The notes under the pieces are model-generated. The model saw nothing but the letters and a program-made list of their open reading frames with translations, was not told where the DNA came from and made no database searches. DNA of 64,000 bases, from positions 62,001 through 126,000 of the forward strand of contig JANWVO010000048.1 of assembly GCA_025056865.1 (NCBI GenBank), in the 5' to 3' direction. Each line of letters starts with the position of its first letter. Positions within the stretch are counted from its first letter, which is position 1. The stretch comes from Bryobacteraceae bacterium (GTDB lineage: Bacteria; Acidobacteriota; Terriglobia; Bryobacterales; Bryobacteraceae). Made by a program: the position numbers and the translations under genes. This document shows positions 1 through 7,712 of the stretch, piece after piece.

Positions 1-740
1 CGCAGCCCGTGCACGATCTGCGGGCAGCCGCTCTGGTCCAGGCCGTGGTGCGTGGTGAGATACAGATCCACGGGCCCGATCAGATGCTGGGGACAGGCGA
101 GCTCCAGCTCCTTGTTCCAGGTGAGATCGGCCAGATCGACGAAGCGGAACCGGCCATACGTCAGCAGGAATCCGATGGAACGGGCGTTCTCCGTGGGGTC
201 GTCCGCGCGGCGCTCCGCCTGCGGGCACAGCGGGTTGGCCTGCCCGCCGCCCTTCACCGCTTTCGCGATCCTGTCTCCGCGCGCCGCCACAATCTCGATC
301 CGCACGCCCTTCAGCGGCAGCACATCGCCCGGCTTCACCGTCAGCCGCTTCGCGCCCGTGGCGAGGACTTTGCGGTAGGCGTCCTCCAGGGCTTTGGCCT
401 GCGCGGAGTTCTCGGTATTGTCGCCGTGGTCGATGAAGACGCCGATGGGCATCTTCGCCGCCAGCTCCGGGACGCCCCCTACATGGTCGAGGTGGTAATG
501 CGTGACCAGCAGGTAGTCAATCTTCAGGATGCCCAGGCGGTGCGCCGCGGCGACAATCCGGTCCGAGTCCCGCCCGTTGTTGCCCGGGAAGCCCGCGTCC
601 ACCAGCAGCGATTCGCCGCGCGGCGTCAGCATCAGCGTCGCCTGTCCTCCTTCGGTGTCGACGAAAACCATCCGCAGCGGCTGGGCCTGCGCTGCCAGCG
701 CCAGGCCGGCCAGCAGCGGGAGAAGTGCGCGGGCCGTCAT
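1..740 (-). CDS. metallo-beta-lactamase-fold hydrolase, exported (3' end cut by window edge)
   Basis: Reads leftward from an ATG at 740 and leaves the window after about 246 codons without a stop. Residues 1-20 form a signal peptide (MTARA followed by an Ala/Leu-rich core ending QAQ), so the enzyme is probably periplasmic. The metal-binding motif THYHLDHVGG is present, with ligands near H81, H83, D85 and H86. Further on, NARSIGFLL and the TTHHGLDQSG stretch resemble the ComEC-like branch of the MBL superfamily. The substrate cannot be deduced. The 74 bases to the next gene contain an 18-bp palindrome that could serve both divergent genes. Confidence 0.85.
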   Translation of the reverse strand, partial: MTARALLPLLAGLALAAQAQPLRMVFVDTEGGQATLMLTPRGESLLVDAGFPGNNGRDSDRIVAAAHRLGILKIDYLLVTHYHLDHVGGVPELAAKMPIGVFIDHGDNTENSAQAKALEDAYRKVLATGAKRLTVKPGDVLPLKGVRIEIVAARGDRIAKAVKGGGQANPLCPQAERRADDPTENARSIGFLLTYGRFRFVDLADLTWNKELELACPQHLIGPVDLYLTTHHGLDQSGCPQIVHGL

Positions 741-788
741 GCCCGCATCTTATCACCGGCTCCCCCGGGGAACTTCCGCCCGAAAAAC

Positions 789-806
789 CCCGTAGTACAC
801 TACGGG
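789..806. promoter_or_regulatory. palindrome between two divergent genes
   Basis: The 18 bases form a perfect inverted repeat with 8-bp arms (CCCGTAGT and ACTACGGG) around AC. It lies 49 bases upstream of the start at 740 and 9 bases before the start at 815, so it could be an operator for either divergent gene. No convincing -35/-10 pair was found. The short TACACT at 796-801 inside it is a possible -10. The regulator is unknown. Confidence 0.35.
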
Positions 807-814
807 AAACGGAA

Positions 815-1336
815 ATGCCCTTCTGCACGAAGTGCGGCTGCCAGGTGGACGAGCAGGCGCGGTTCTGTCCCGCCTGTGGTGCGCCGCAGTTCGAGGGCGC
901 CGCTCCGCCGCCGCCTCCTCCGCCTGGGGCTTCCGCCTTTGCTCCCTCCGGACAGGCAGCCGGCGCGGGCTCGCCGCGCCGCGAGGATTTCCTGTCGCGG
1001 ATGCCGTCCCGCCGCGCGGCGCTGCTGTGCTACGTCCCCCTCGCCGGGTGGATCATGAGCATCGTCGTGCTCGCCTCCGAGCGCTTCCGCGAGGAGCGGA
1101 CCGTGCGCTTCCACGCCTTTCAGGGACTCTACCTCTTCGTGGTCTGGCTCTTCGCCGACTGGGTCTTCGGCCCGATGACCGGCTACGCGCCCGCCCTGCG
1201 CTTCGCCGGGGGAATGCTCAAACTCGCCGTGCTCGGCCTTTGGGTGTACATGATGATGCGCGTGCACGCTGGCGATGACGTGCGCCTGCCGGTGATCGGC
1301 GAGCTGGCCGAGCGCAGCGTCGCCGAGCAGAAGTGA
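815..1336 (+). CDS. zinc-ribbon membrane protein (DUF4870-like)
   Basis: A 173-residue protein. Residues 1-24 form a zinc ribbon with two CxxC knuckles (CTKCG and CPACG). A proline-rich linker follows, then a hydrophobic part with about three membrane segments starting near residue 68. The RFHAFQGLYLFV motif at about 94-105 is typical of DUF4870-type membrane proteins. The start at 815 was chosen because it puts the zinc ribbon at the N-terminus, as is usual for this architecture; the longer frame upstream has no family resemblance. Function is unknown. It stands alone and is not obviously linked to argC. Confidence 0.8.
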   Translation: MPFCTKCGCQVDEQARFCPACGAPQFEGAAPPPPPPPGASAFAPSGQAAGAGSPRREDFLSRMPSRRAALLCYVPLAGWIMSIVVLASERFREERTVRFHAFQGLYLFVVWLFADWVFGPMTGYAPALRFAGGMLKLAVLGLWVYMMMRVHAGDDVRLPVIGELAERSVAEQK

Positions 1337-1392
1337 GTTCTCTCTTCCGCGGATTGGTACCACGAAAGTGGCTGCTCTCCCTGAACTGGTAG

Positions 1393-1420
1393 TATAATTA
1401 TTCATGGGAGTGAATAATTA
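1393..1420 (+). promoter_or_regulatory. argC promoter -10 box with ARG-box-like inverted repeat
   Basis: A perfect TATAAT lies at 1393-1398. It overlaps a perfect inverted repeat with 10-bp arms at 1395-1404 (TAATTATTCA) and 1411-1420 (TGAATAATTA), separated by TGGGAG. Each arm carries one conserved half (ATTCA or TGAAT) plus the AT core of the known ArgR box, TGAAT-N4-ATTCA. The arrangement fits the inner halves of two tandem ARG boxes spaced by 2 bp, with degenerate outer halves. No good -35 is visible. Occupancy would block the -10. This is inference; no argR gene lies in the window. Confidence 0.55.
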
Positions 1421-1428
1421 ACCAAGCC

Positions 1429-2445
1429 ATGAGTTTCAGGGCCGGCATCGTGGGCTTCCGCGGCTACAGCGGCATGGAGCTGGCGCGCATCCTGCGGTCG
1501 CATCCGTCGGTGGAGCCGGTATGGATGGAGCATCGCTCGGACGCCGCCCCGGAGGTGCACCCGCTCGGGTGGAAGGGGCCGGAGCGGATTGCCGCCACTC
1601 CGGAGGCGGCGCGGGAGGCAGGCCTGGGCGTGGTCTTCCTTGCCACTCCCGCGGAAGTCAGCATGGAGCTGGCGCCCGGCTTCCTTGCCTCCGGCATCCG
1701 CGTCGTGGACCTCAGCGGCGCATTCCGTCTGAAGACCGTGGAACGCTACCGGCGCTGGTACGGGGAAGAGCATACGCAGCCGGCGCTGCTGGAAGAAGCC
1801 GTCTACGGGCTGCCGGAGTTTTACCGGGACCGCATCGCCGGAGCGCGGCTGGTGGCCAACCCGGGCTGCTATCCGACGGCGGCGAACCTGGCCTTGCGCC
1901 CGCTGGTGGAGTCGGGACTCGTGGACCGTTCGCACGGCATCGTGTGCGACGCCAAGAGCGGCGTCAGCGGGGCGGGGCGCAAGCCGTCGCTGAAGACGAG
2001 CTTCTGCGAGGTCACCGAGAATTTCAGCGCCTACTCGGTTCTCGGCCACCGCCATGTGCCCGAAGTGCTGATGAACAGCGGGCTGGAGGAGCACGAGTTC
2101 AGCTTCACGGCGCATCTCCTTCCGATCCATCGCGGCATTCTCGAAACGATTTACTTCCGCGCGGTGGAAGGCGCTGGTGAAGAGGCGCTGCTGGAAGCGT
2201 ATCAGAAGGCGTACGGTGGCGAGCCCTTCGTGCGGCTTTACCCGCCCGGCTCGATGCCCGATCTGCGGCCCGTGCAGCATACGAACCTCTGCCTGATCGG
2301 CTTCCGCGTGGATGCTGCCACGCGGCGCGCTGTCGTGGTAGTCTGCATTGACAACCTCGGCAAGGGCGCGGCGGGACAGGCGGTGCAGAACATGAATCTG
2401 ATGCTGGGCCTGGCCGAGGCGGAGGGTTTGTCATGCGAGTCGTGA
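1429..2445 (+). CDS. argC: N-acetyl-gamma-glutamyl-phosphate reductase
   Basis: A 338-residue enzyme that reduces N-acetylglutamyl phosphate to the semialdehyde with NADPH, in arginine biosynthesis in the cytosol. The N-terminal Rossmann motif GIVGFRGYSGMEL and the active-site block NPGCYPTAANLAL, with the catalytic Cys, are clear. HRHVPEV and the C-terminal DNLGKGAAGQAVQNMN are typical of ArgC. The length is normal. It is the first gene of a tight operon and overlaps argB by 13 bases. No clear Shine-Dalgarno precedes the ATG. The promoter and the ARG-box-like repeat lie directly upstream. Confidence 0.96.
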   Translation: MSFRAGIVGFRGYSGMELARILRSHPSVEPVWMEHRSDAAPEVHPLGWKGPERIAATPEAAREAGLGVVFLATPAEVSMELAPGFLASGIRVVDLSGAFRLKTVERYRRWYGEEHTQPALLEEAVYGLPEFYRDRIAGARLVANPGCYPTAANLALRPLVESGLVDRSHGIVCDAKSGVSGAGRKPSLKTSFCEVTENFSAYSVLGHRHVPEVLMNSGLEEHEFSFTAHLLPIHRGILETIYFRAVEGAGEEALLEAYQKAYGGEPFVRLYPPGSMPDLRPVQHTNLCLIGFRVDAATRRAVVVVCIDNLGKGAAGQAVQNMNLMLGLAEAEGLSCES

Positions 2446-3236
2446 TCAAGCTGGGCGGCACGCTGCTGGACCAGCCGAAGACGCTGAAGGCGCTGGCCTC
2501 GCAGATCGCCGCCCTTCCGGCGGGCACGGTTCCCGTAGTGGTGCATGGCGGCGGCCGGCAGATGACGAAGTTTCTGGAAGAGCGCGGCGTGGAGAGCCGC
2601 TTCGTCGGAGGCCTGCGCGTGACCACGCCGGAAGTGCTGGATGCGGTGCTGAAGATCTTCGCCGGCAGCGTCAACAAGCAGCTCGTTTCGGCTCTGGTGG
2701 CCGAGGGCGCGCCCGCAGTGGGGCTCAGCGGCATCGACGGGCGCCTGGCGGAGGCGAAGCAGCTCAACCCCGAGCTGGGCGCCGTGGGGCGCATCACGCG
2801 CGTGAACGCCGAGCTGCTCGATGTGCTCTGCGACGGGGGCTATCTGCCGGTGGTGGCCTGCGTGGCGGGCGACGCCGATGGCCGCGTGTACAACGTGAAC
2901 GCGGACCAGATGGCTTCCGCCCTGGCCGTGGCCTTCCAGGCGGACCGGCTGCTCTTTCTTACCGACGTGGAAGGCGTGCGCGGCGCCGGCGGAGCCATTC
3001 TGTCGCACCTGACGCCGGACGACGCGAAGAAACTGATCCAGGCGGGCATTGCCACCGGCGGCATGCAGGCCAAGCTGGAAGCCGCCTGCGAGGCCGTGGA
3101 TCAGGGGGTGCAGGAAGTGGTGATCGCGCCGGGCGCGGCTCCCGGCGTCATCGACCGGCTCTCGGCCGGAGAGGCCGCGGGAACGCTGCTGAGCTGGAGC
3201 TGGGATCCCGGCGACGGGGAAGAAGAGGAAGAATGA
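2433..3236 (+). CDS. argB: acetylglutamate kinase
   Basis: A 267-residue amino-acid kinase that phosphorylates N-acetylglutamate in the second step of arginine synthesis. The N-terminal KLGGTLL, the VVHGGGRQM glycine loop and the late LFLTDVEGVRG and ATGGMQAKLEAA segments are the family landmarks. It overlaps argC by 13 bases and shares an ATGA with the next gene, so translation is probably coupled. The C-terminus has an acidic tail (GEEEEE) not needed for the fold. Confidence 0.96.
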   Translation: MRVVIKLGGTLLDQPKTLKALASQIAALPAGTVPVVVHGGGRQMTKFLEERGVESRFVGGLRVTTPEVLDAVLKIFAGSVNKQLVSALVAEGAPAVGLSGIDGRLAEAKQLNPELGAVGRITRVNAELLDVLCDGGYLPVVACVAGDADGRVYNVNADQMASALAVAFQADRLLFLTDVEGVRGAGGAILSHLTPDDAKKLIQAGIATGGMQAKLEAACEAVDQGVQEVVIAPGAAPGVIDRLSAGEAAGTLLSWSWDPGDGEEEEE

Positions 3237-3766
3237 TCCTTCGCAAGGCGGGCATGGGCGACATCCCGGGCATCCTCCGCCTGATCAACGGCTACGCGGC
3301 CCAGGGGCTCATGCTGCCGCGCAACGGATTCGAGCTGGCGGAGAACATCCGCGATTTCACCGTCGCCGTGGAGGGCGGCGAGGTGCACGGATGCGCCGCG
3401 CTCCACTTCTACGGGCCGACGATGGCGGAGGTCCGCTCGCTGGCCGTCGATCCTTCGATGAAGCGGGCGGGCGTCGGGAGGAAGCTCATGGAGGCGGTGG
3501 AGGAGGAGGCGCGGCAGTTCGGGCTGGAGCTCCTGTTCGCCTTCACCTACGTGCCTGACTTCTTCGCCCGGCTCGGATACCGCCAGGTGGACCGCAGCGA
3601 GCTTCCCCTGAAGGCCTGGAAGGACTGTCTGCGGTGCCCCAAATTCCAGGCTTGCGATGAGATCGCAGTGCTGAAGTGGCTGAAGCCGGAAGCCGAGCGG
3701 ACGCTGCGGGCAGCCGATCCGCTGGCCGATGCCCTGATCCCGCTGCCCGTGCTCCGCGGGAACTGA
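3233..3766 (+). CDS. argA: short GNAT-type N-acetylglutamate synthase
   Basis: A 177-residue GNAT acetyltransferase. The early GLMLPRNGFELAENIRDF segment is typical of the short, kinase-less N-acetylglutamate synthases, and RSLAVDPSMKRAGVGRKLM is the acetyl-CoA-binding motif A. It has no amino-acid-kinase domain, unlike the E. coli enzyme. Its position after argB, with an ATGA overlap, strongly supports acetylation of glutamate as the first arginine step. The extra cysteines in the CLRCPKFQAC region near residues 124-133 also occur in related short enzymes. No argJ is in this operon, so acetyl recycling, if present, is encoded elsewhere. Confidence 0.85.
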   Translation: MILRKAGMGDIPGILRLINGYAAQGLMLPRNGFELAENIRDFTVAVEGGEVHGCAALHFYGPTMAEVRSLAVDPSMKRAGVGRKLMEAVEEEARQFGLELLFAFTYVPDFFARLGYRQVDRSELPLKAWKDCLRCPKFQACDEIAVLKWLKPEAERTLRAADPLADALIPLPVLRGN

Positions 3767-3901
3767 TCCTCCCTGCCGGTACCAGCGGTACCATGTCCGC
3801 CTGAGATTTTTCCCGGGCCGTGCCGACTATTCTGCGGAGCCGTTCCGCCGCACTTTGGCGTGCGGCCATCACCAGGCGAATCGGAAGCGACGGGAGGGTT
3901 C
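3767..3901. other. intergenic stretch with GGTACC direct repeats
   Basis: 135 bases between argA and the next gene. Two copies of GGTACCA stand 2 bases apart at about 3778-3793; each includes the self-complementary GGTACC. A GGGAGG ribosome-binding site at 3892-3897 serves the next gene. No terminator or clear promoter was found. Confidence 0.3.
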
Positions 3902-4873
3902 ATGCGCGTCCAGACAGTGGATGTCCGCGAGGCCCACGGCCGGGTGCTCTGCTGCACGATCTTCCGGCCCGGAGGCAAGAAGCTGCTGAGCAAGGGCCAT
4001 GTGCTGAGCGAGGAGGACGTGCAGCTTCTGGAAACCGAGGGGCTGCGGACGGTGTGGGTGACCGAGCTCGACGAGGGCGAGGTGGCCGAGGACCAGGCCG
4101 TTCTCCAGGTGGGCGCCGCCATGGGCTGCGGCTCGGCCGAAGTGCGCCTGGCGGCTGGAGGCAGGGCGAACCTGATTGCCGCCGAGGACGTCTGCGTGCT
4201 CGTGGATGACGACCTGCTGCGGCAGATCAACTGCACCTCTTCGGTGGTCATCGCCACCGCGCCGAACTTCGGCTACGCCCGCGCCGGCGACCGCATCGCC
4301 ACGGTGAAAAGCGCGCCCTTCGCCGTCTCGCAAAAGGAGCTGGAAGTGATCCTCGGGATTCTGGCCGAGCGCGGACCGATCCTCCAGGCGCGCCCGGTCC
4401 GCAATCCGGTGATCGGCGTGCTTTACAGCGACCACTACGACGGCGAGCGGGCCAGAATGCTGTTCGAGTCTGTCGTGCGCCAGCGGCTGGCGCGCTTCCA
4501 GACCGCTCCGCGTTACACGCTGGCATGCACCGAAACAGAGGCCGAAGTGAGCAAAGCGCTCGGCCACCTGCTGCGGATGGAACCCACGGTTCTTCTGGTT
4601 GCATCCACCACCGCACCTGCCGGTCCGGAGGACGTCATCGGCAGAGCGATGGTCAGGCTGGGCGCGCAGATCGAACGCTTCCTTGCGCCGGTCGAACCCG
4701 GCAATCTGCTCCTGCTCGGCTACAAGGATTCCATCCCGATCGTGTCCGCTCCCGGCTGCTACCGTTCGGCCAGGCCGAACGTTGTCGATCTGGTCCTGCC
4801 CCCGCTGCTGGCCCGGTACCGCCTGTCTGGCTGGGAGATCGCATCGCTGGGACACGGCGGGCTGCTGGCCTGA
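3902..4873 (+). CDS. molybdopterin-binding domain protein (MoeA/MogA-like)
   Basis: A 323-residue protein. The N-terminal part (MRVQTVDVREAHGRVLC) resembles the start of MoeA-like domains. From about residue 160, NPVIGVLYSDHYDG begins an MPT-binding MoaB/Mog-type domain, and the late APGCYRSARPNVVDLVLPPL block is characteristic of molybdenum-cofactor proteins of the MoeA-like/glycosyltransferase-associated type. The start at 3902 is set by a good GGGAGG site 4 bases upstream. A role in molybdenum cofactor handling is inferred; no other mo genes are near. A strong terminator follows. Confidence 0.75.
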   Translation: MRVQTVDVREAHGRVLCCTIFRPGGKKLLSKGHVLSEEDVQLLETEGLRTVWVTELDEGEVAEDQAVLQVGAAMGCGSAEVRLAAGGRANLIAAEDVCVLVDDDLLRQINCTSSVVIATAPNFGYARAGDRIATVKSAPFAVSQKELEVILGILAERGPILQARPVRNPVIGVLYSDHYDGERARMLFESVVRQRLARFQTAPRYTLACTETEAEVSKALGHLLRMEPTVLLVASTTAPAGPEDVIGRAMVRLGAQIERFLAPVEPGNLLLLGYKDSIPIVSAPGCYRSARPNVVDLVLPPLLARYRLSGWEIASLGHGGLLA

Positions 4874-4939
4874 TTTCCTGTCCGCACCTTCCGTTCATCT
4901 CCGACCCAAACCTCAGCAGACCCTTTCCCGCTGGGATCC

Positions 4940-4974
4940 GGCCGGAGGCGGCTGCGCCTCCGGCCCGCTTTTTT
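4940..4974 (+). terminator. rho-independent terminator
   Basis: A perfect 11-bp stem (GGCCGGAGGCG at 4940-4950 and its complement at 4955-4965) with the tetraloop GCTG is followed by CGC and six T at 4969-4974. It ends transcription of the molybdopterin-binding-domain gene. Confidence 0.9.
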
Positions 4975-4989
4975 CGTTGAGCGGACACG

Positions 4990-5023
4990 AAAAAGGCGGG
5001 GGACAGGGCGGCCTGCCCCCCGC
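4990..5023 (-). terminator. rho-independent terminator of the leftward Spy-like gene
   Basis: On the minus strand a GCGGGGG...CCCCCGC stem (plus positions 5023-5017 and 5002-4996) with an inner CAGG/CCTG extension is followed by five T (plus A at 4990-4994). It lies 30 bases past the stop of the 5054-5680 gene and faces the plus-strand terminator. Confidence 0.8.
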
Positions 5024-5053
5024 GCTTCTCAGGGAACGATCCCGGCCAGGCGC

Positions 5054-5680
5054 TCAGATCCAGGCGCCGGCACGAGCCGCGAAGCCCATGCCGCGCATGC
5101 GGGCCGGCCTGCCGGGCCGCATCCCGCGGATCGGTGCCAGCCTGCCAGGAGCCCCCATCAGGCCGGGAGCGCCCTGCGGGGGAACGATCAGCCCGAGGCC
5201 CACGGCCTGGCGCGCCGCCGGGCCCAGAGCAAGCGCCTTCTCCAGGTCGGCCAGCTTCTGCTTCTGATCGGCGGTGAGCAGGGCGACCGCCTTCGCGCGG
5301 AATTCCTCAAGGCGGGCGCGGCGCTGGTCTTCCAGCTTCCGGATGTCCACGAGGAGCTGACCAGCCTTCACCGCGTCCGGATTGGCCGCCTTCATCAGGT
5401 TGGCCAGCTCCTGCCGCTTGGCACGGATCTGTTCCACGACGGAGCGGTTGGCTTCCGCAGCCTGCTTGCGCAGGTCGAGTATCTGCTGCATCTGCTGGTC
5501 AGTGAGCCCCAGGGCCTCCTTGAGCGCCGCGGGAGCCGGCGGCTGCGTCTGCGCAGCCGTGGGATCACCGCCCCATGCCCCCCGCGGCCCCGGCCCCAGG
5601 CCCCAGCCCTGGGCCAGCACGGGCTGTGCCAGCAGGACGGCAGCGACGACGGCGACTGCAAACAAAATCCAGTGTTTCAT
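5054..5680 (-). CDS. Spy/CpxP-like periplasmic LTXXQ protein
   Basis: A 208-residue protein with a clear signal peptide (MKHWILF to VLAQ, about residues 1-24). The mature part is helical and has two LTxxQ-type motifs, LTDQQMQQ and LTADQKQKL, about 70 residues apart. This is the mark of the Spy/CpxP family of periplasmic chaperone-like or stress proteins. The C-terminal 60 residues are Gly/Arg/Met-rich and less typical. The start at 5680 is preferred because AAAGGAG lies about 10 bases upstream and the signal peptide begins there. No sensor kinase is adjacent. Confidence 0.8.
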   Translation of the reverse strand: MKHWILFAVAVVAAVLLAQPVLAQGWGLGPGPRGAWGGDPTAAQTQPPAPAALKEALGLTDQQMQQILDLRKQAAEANRSVVEQIRAKRQELANLMKAANPDAVKAGQLLVDIRKLEDQRRARLEEFRAKAVALLTADQKQKLADLEKALALGPAARQAVGLGLIVPPQGAPGLMGAPGRLAPIRGMRPGRPARMRGMGFAARAGAWI

Positions 5681-5820
5681 AGCTGACAATCTCCTTTTGC
5701 CTTCCAAAGATCTCTTCCGGCCTTCCCTATTCGAGGACGGCTGCCCGCCTCCGGGGTTTACTTCTGCGCGGCAGCCGGTGCGCGAAGTGAGAGTTTTTCC
5801 GCCTTCCCGGCCACTATCTT

Positions 5821-6081
5821 TTGGTGGACCGCGAAGAAGCCTTCCTGCGGGCGCGCGCCGGCGAAACCATGCTCGAACATCTGGACCGCCTCAGCGAGAT
5901 CATCGCGGCGCGGGAGGCCGAGCTGCGGCGCCTGAAGGCGGAGCTTGAACTGCGCGACCTCTACATCCAGGAGCTCCACGCGCAGTTGCGGCGGCAGGCC
6001 GAGCGGCTGGAGAAAATCGAGGGGCTGGTCCGCAAAGCCCTCCCGCCCGAGGCGCGGCGCAGTCTGGCGGCGGGCGCCTAG
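5821..6081 (+). CDS. small coiled-coil protein of unknown function
   Basis: Up to 86 residues, almost all charged helix. The stretch from LSEIIAAREAEL to LEKIEGLV has heptad-like spacing and predicts a coiled coil. The start is uncertain: TTG 5821, GTG 5824 and ATG 5869 are all in frame and none has a good ribosome-binding site. A TATCTT sequence at 5813-5818 could be a -10, which would favour the ATG at 5869 and a 70-residue product. No function is assigned. It converges on the SMP-30 gene. Confidence 0.45.
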   Translation: MVDREEAFLRARAGETMLEHLDRLSEIIAAREAELRRLKAELELRDLYIQELHAQLRRQAERLEKIEGLVRKALPPEARRSLAAGA

Positions 6082-6097
6082 GCGCGGGCCGCGACTC

Positions 6098-7105
6098 CTA
6101 CCAGCCTGCCCCGCGCGTCTTCGTTCTCACGCGGCAAAGGTACATGTCGGCGGTGATGTAAAGCGTGGAGCCGTCATCGCCCCAGGCCACATTGGCCGTC
6201 GCTTCCCCGGTGTCGAGGCGGCCCAGGCGCTTCCCGTCAGGCGCATAGATGTGGACGCCACCCGGCCCGGTGGCCCAGAGATTGCCGCGGGCGTCCACTT
6301 TCAGTCCGTCGGGCACCCCGGGCAGATCCTGGCTCACCATCGAAGTCACATCCGCGAAGACGCGGCCCGGGCCCAGCGTCCCGTCGTCCTTCACGGGATA
6401 GGCCATCCAGATGGCGCGCTTCGGGTCGCTGTTGGCTACGTAGAGCGTTTTCTCGTCCGGCGAAAAGGCGATGCCGTTCGGACGGCTCAGCTCGGTGGTC
6501 AGCAGCGTGAGCTGCCAGTTCGACCAGCGGTAGACGCCGCAGAAGTCCAGCTCCCGGCGCGGGTCGTCCCATTGCTTCGGCAGTCCGTAGGGAGGATCCG
6601 TGAAGTAGATGTCGCCGTTGGATTTCAGCGCGCCGTCGTTGGGGCTGTTGAGGCGCCTGCCCTGATAGCGGTCGGCGAGCGTGATCTTGCCGCCATCCAC
6701 TTCCATCCGGGCCACGCGGCGGTCGCCGTGCTCCATCAGGATCAGGCGCCCCTGCGGATCGATCAGCAGGCCGTTGCTGCCGGGCTCGCGGCCGTAATCG
6801 GCCGCTCCCGTGTAGCCGGACGGCTTCAGGAACAGCTCGATGCCGCGTTCGCGCGTCCACCGGAAAATGCTGTTCTTCGGGATGTCGGAGAAAAGCAGAG
6901 AGCCGCCTTTCCGGTCCCAGACAGGCCCTTCGGCCCACTCAAATCCGGCGGCGAGCACCTCGATCTTCGCGTCCGGAGCAAGCAGCTCGTCCAGACGCGG
7001 GTCTTCTCTGACAATCCTGCCGAGGACGGGATAAGACCGGGGCGGCTGGGCGGACACGGCGGCGGCTGCGCCCAGGAGGAGGACGATGAGGCAGATCGGC
7101 TTCAT
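6098..7105 (-). CDS. exported SMP-30/gluconolactonase-like beta-propeller
   Basis: A 335-residue protein with a signal peptide (MKPICLIVLLLGAAAAVSAQ). The propeller carries SMP-30 family signatures: EWAEGPVWD near the start (metal-ligand Glu), then RLNSPNDGALKSNGDIYFTD, LSRPNGIAFSPDEKTLYVAN and VPDGLKVDARGNLWATGPGG. These supply the Asn/Asp metal ligands of calcium-dependent sugar lactonases. It probably hydrolyses a sugar lactone in the periplasm; the substrate is unknown. The start at 7105 was chosen because the longer frame upstream lacks a signal sequence. It diverges from the RNA-binding protein gene. Confidence 0.88.
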   Translation of the reverse strand: MKPICLIVLLLGAAAAVSAQPPRSYPVLGRIVREDPRLDELLAPDAKIEVLAAGFEWAEGPVWDRKGGSLLFSDIPKNSIFRWTRERGIELFLKPSGYTGAADYGREPGSNGLLIDPQGRLILMEHGDRRVARMEVDGGKITLADRYQGRRLNSPNDGALKSNGDIYFTDPPYGLPKQWDDPRRELDFCGVYRWSNWQLTLLTTELSRPNGIAFSPDEKTLYVANSDPKRAIWMAYPVKDDGTLGPGRVFADVTSMVSQDLPGVPDGLKVDARGNLWATGPGGVHIYAPDGKRLGRLDTGEATANVAWGDDGSTLYITADMYLCRVRTKTRGAGW

Positions 7106-7198
7106 GGCGCCGTCCATTCTATCGCCGATGCGCGCCTGCTCTGCCGCTGCGCCGCCGGCCGGGGAGCATGAATTTTCCATCAGCCGTACGATTTTGCT

Positions 7199-7226
7199 TT
7201 GCAACCCGGCGTGGGTCTGCTATGCT
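7199..7226 (+). promoter_or_regulatory. sigma-70-like promoter of the RNA-binding protein gene
   Basis: TTGCAA at 7199-7204 and TATGCT at 7221-7226 are separated by 16 bp. A start near 7233 would give a leader of about 110 bases before the GTG at 7344, which contains an AAGGAG site at 7330-7335. No other structure was recognised in the leader. Confidence 0.55.
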
Positions 7227-7343
7227 GGAGGCGTATTTTGATCGCCCGCGTCAGTTAGGATCGAGTCTGGCCTCCGTGGTTTCCTCCCCCGTCCGAACTC
7301 CCCTTAGCTAGCGCCCGGTGTCGAAATACAAGGAGTGTCACAA

Positions 7344-7670
7344 GTGAAGAACATTTTCGTTGGAAACCTGAGTTTCAACTCGAGCGAGGAAGCCGTTCGG
7401 GGGTTGTTTGAGAACTTCGGCACCGTGGACCGGGTGAGCATCATCACCGACCGCGACACGGGCCGCAGCCGCGGATTCGCCTTCGTCGAGATGGCGAACG
7501 ATGACGAGGCCGAGCGCGCCATCAACGCGTTGAACGGCACCGATTTCGGCGGCCGAAAGATCAACGTCAACGAAGCGCGGCCCCGCGAGGACCGTGGCTT
7601 CGGCGGCGGCCGCGGCGACCGCGGCGGCTACGGCGGTGGCGGCGGACGCCGGCGCGAGCCCCGCTGGTAG
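7344..7670 (+). CDS. RRM-type RNA-binding protein with Gly/Arg-rich tail
   Basis: A 108-residue protein with one RNA recognition motif: RNP2 is IFVGNL (residues 3-8) and RNP1 is RGFAFVEM (about 44-51). The tail from about residue 80 is rich in Gly, Arg and Asp (GGGRGDRGGYGGGGG), as in cyanobacterial and other bacterial cold-inducible Rbp proteins. It probably binds single-stranded RNA, perhaps as a cold-stress chaperone. The start is the GTG at 7344, set by AAGGAG 8 bases upstream; an earlier GTG at 7335 overlaps that site. The long leader may allow post-transcriptional control. Confidence 0.9.
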   Translation: MKNIFVGNLSFNSSEEAVRGLFENFGTVDRVSIITDRDTGRSRGFAFVEMANDDEAERAINALNGTDFGGRKINVNEARPREDRGFGGGRGDRGGYGGGGGRRREPRW

Positions 7671-7687
7671 GTCCCGCACGATTTCTT

Positions 7688-7712
7688 CCGGAGCCGCCCC
7701 GCGCGGCTCCGG
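7688..7712 (+). terminator. stem-loop after the RNA-binding protein gene
   Basis: A perfect 10-bp stem (CCGGAGCCGC at 7688-7697 with its complement at 7703-7712) with a 5-base loop lies 18 bases after the stop. No T tract follows, so it may be a weak terminator or an mRNA 3'-end stabiliser. The remaining bases up to the tRNA gene show nothing convincing. Confidence 0.45.

Noticed and set aside
1404-1421. Five-codon leader peptide (ATG GGA GTG AAT AAT TAA) before argC
   Set aside because: It coincides with the inverted repeat, has no ribosome-binding site and no arginine codons.
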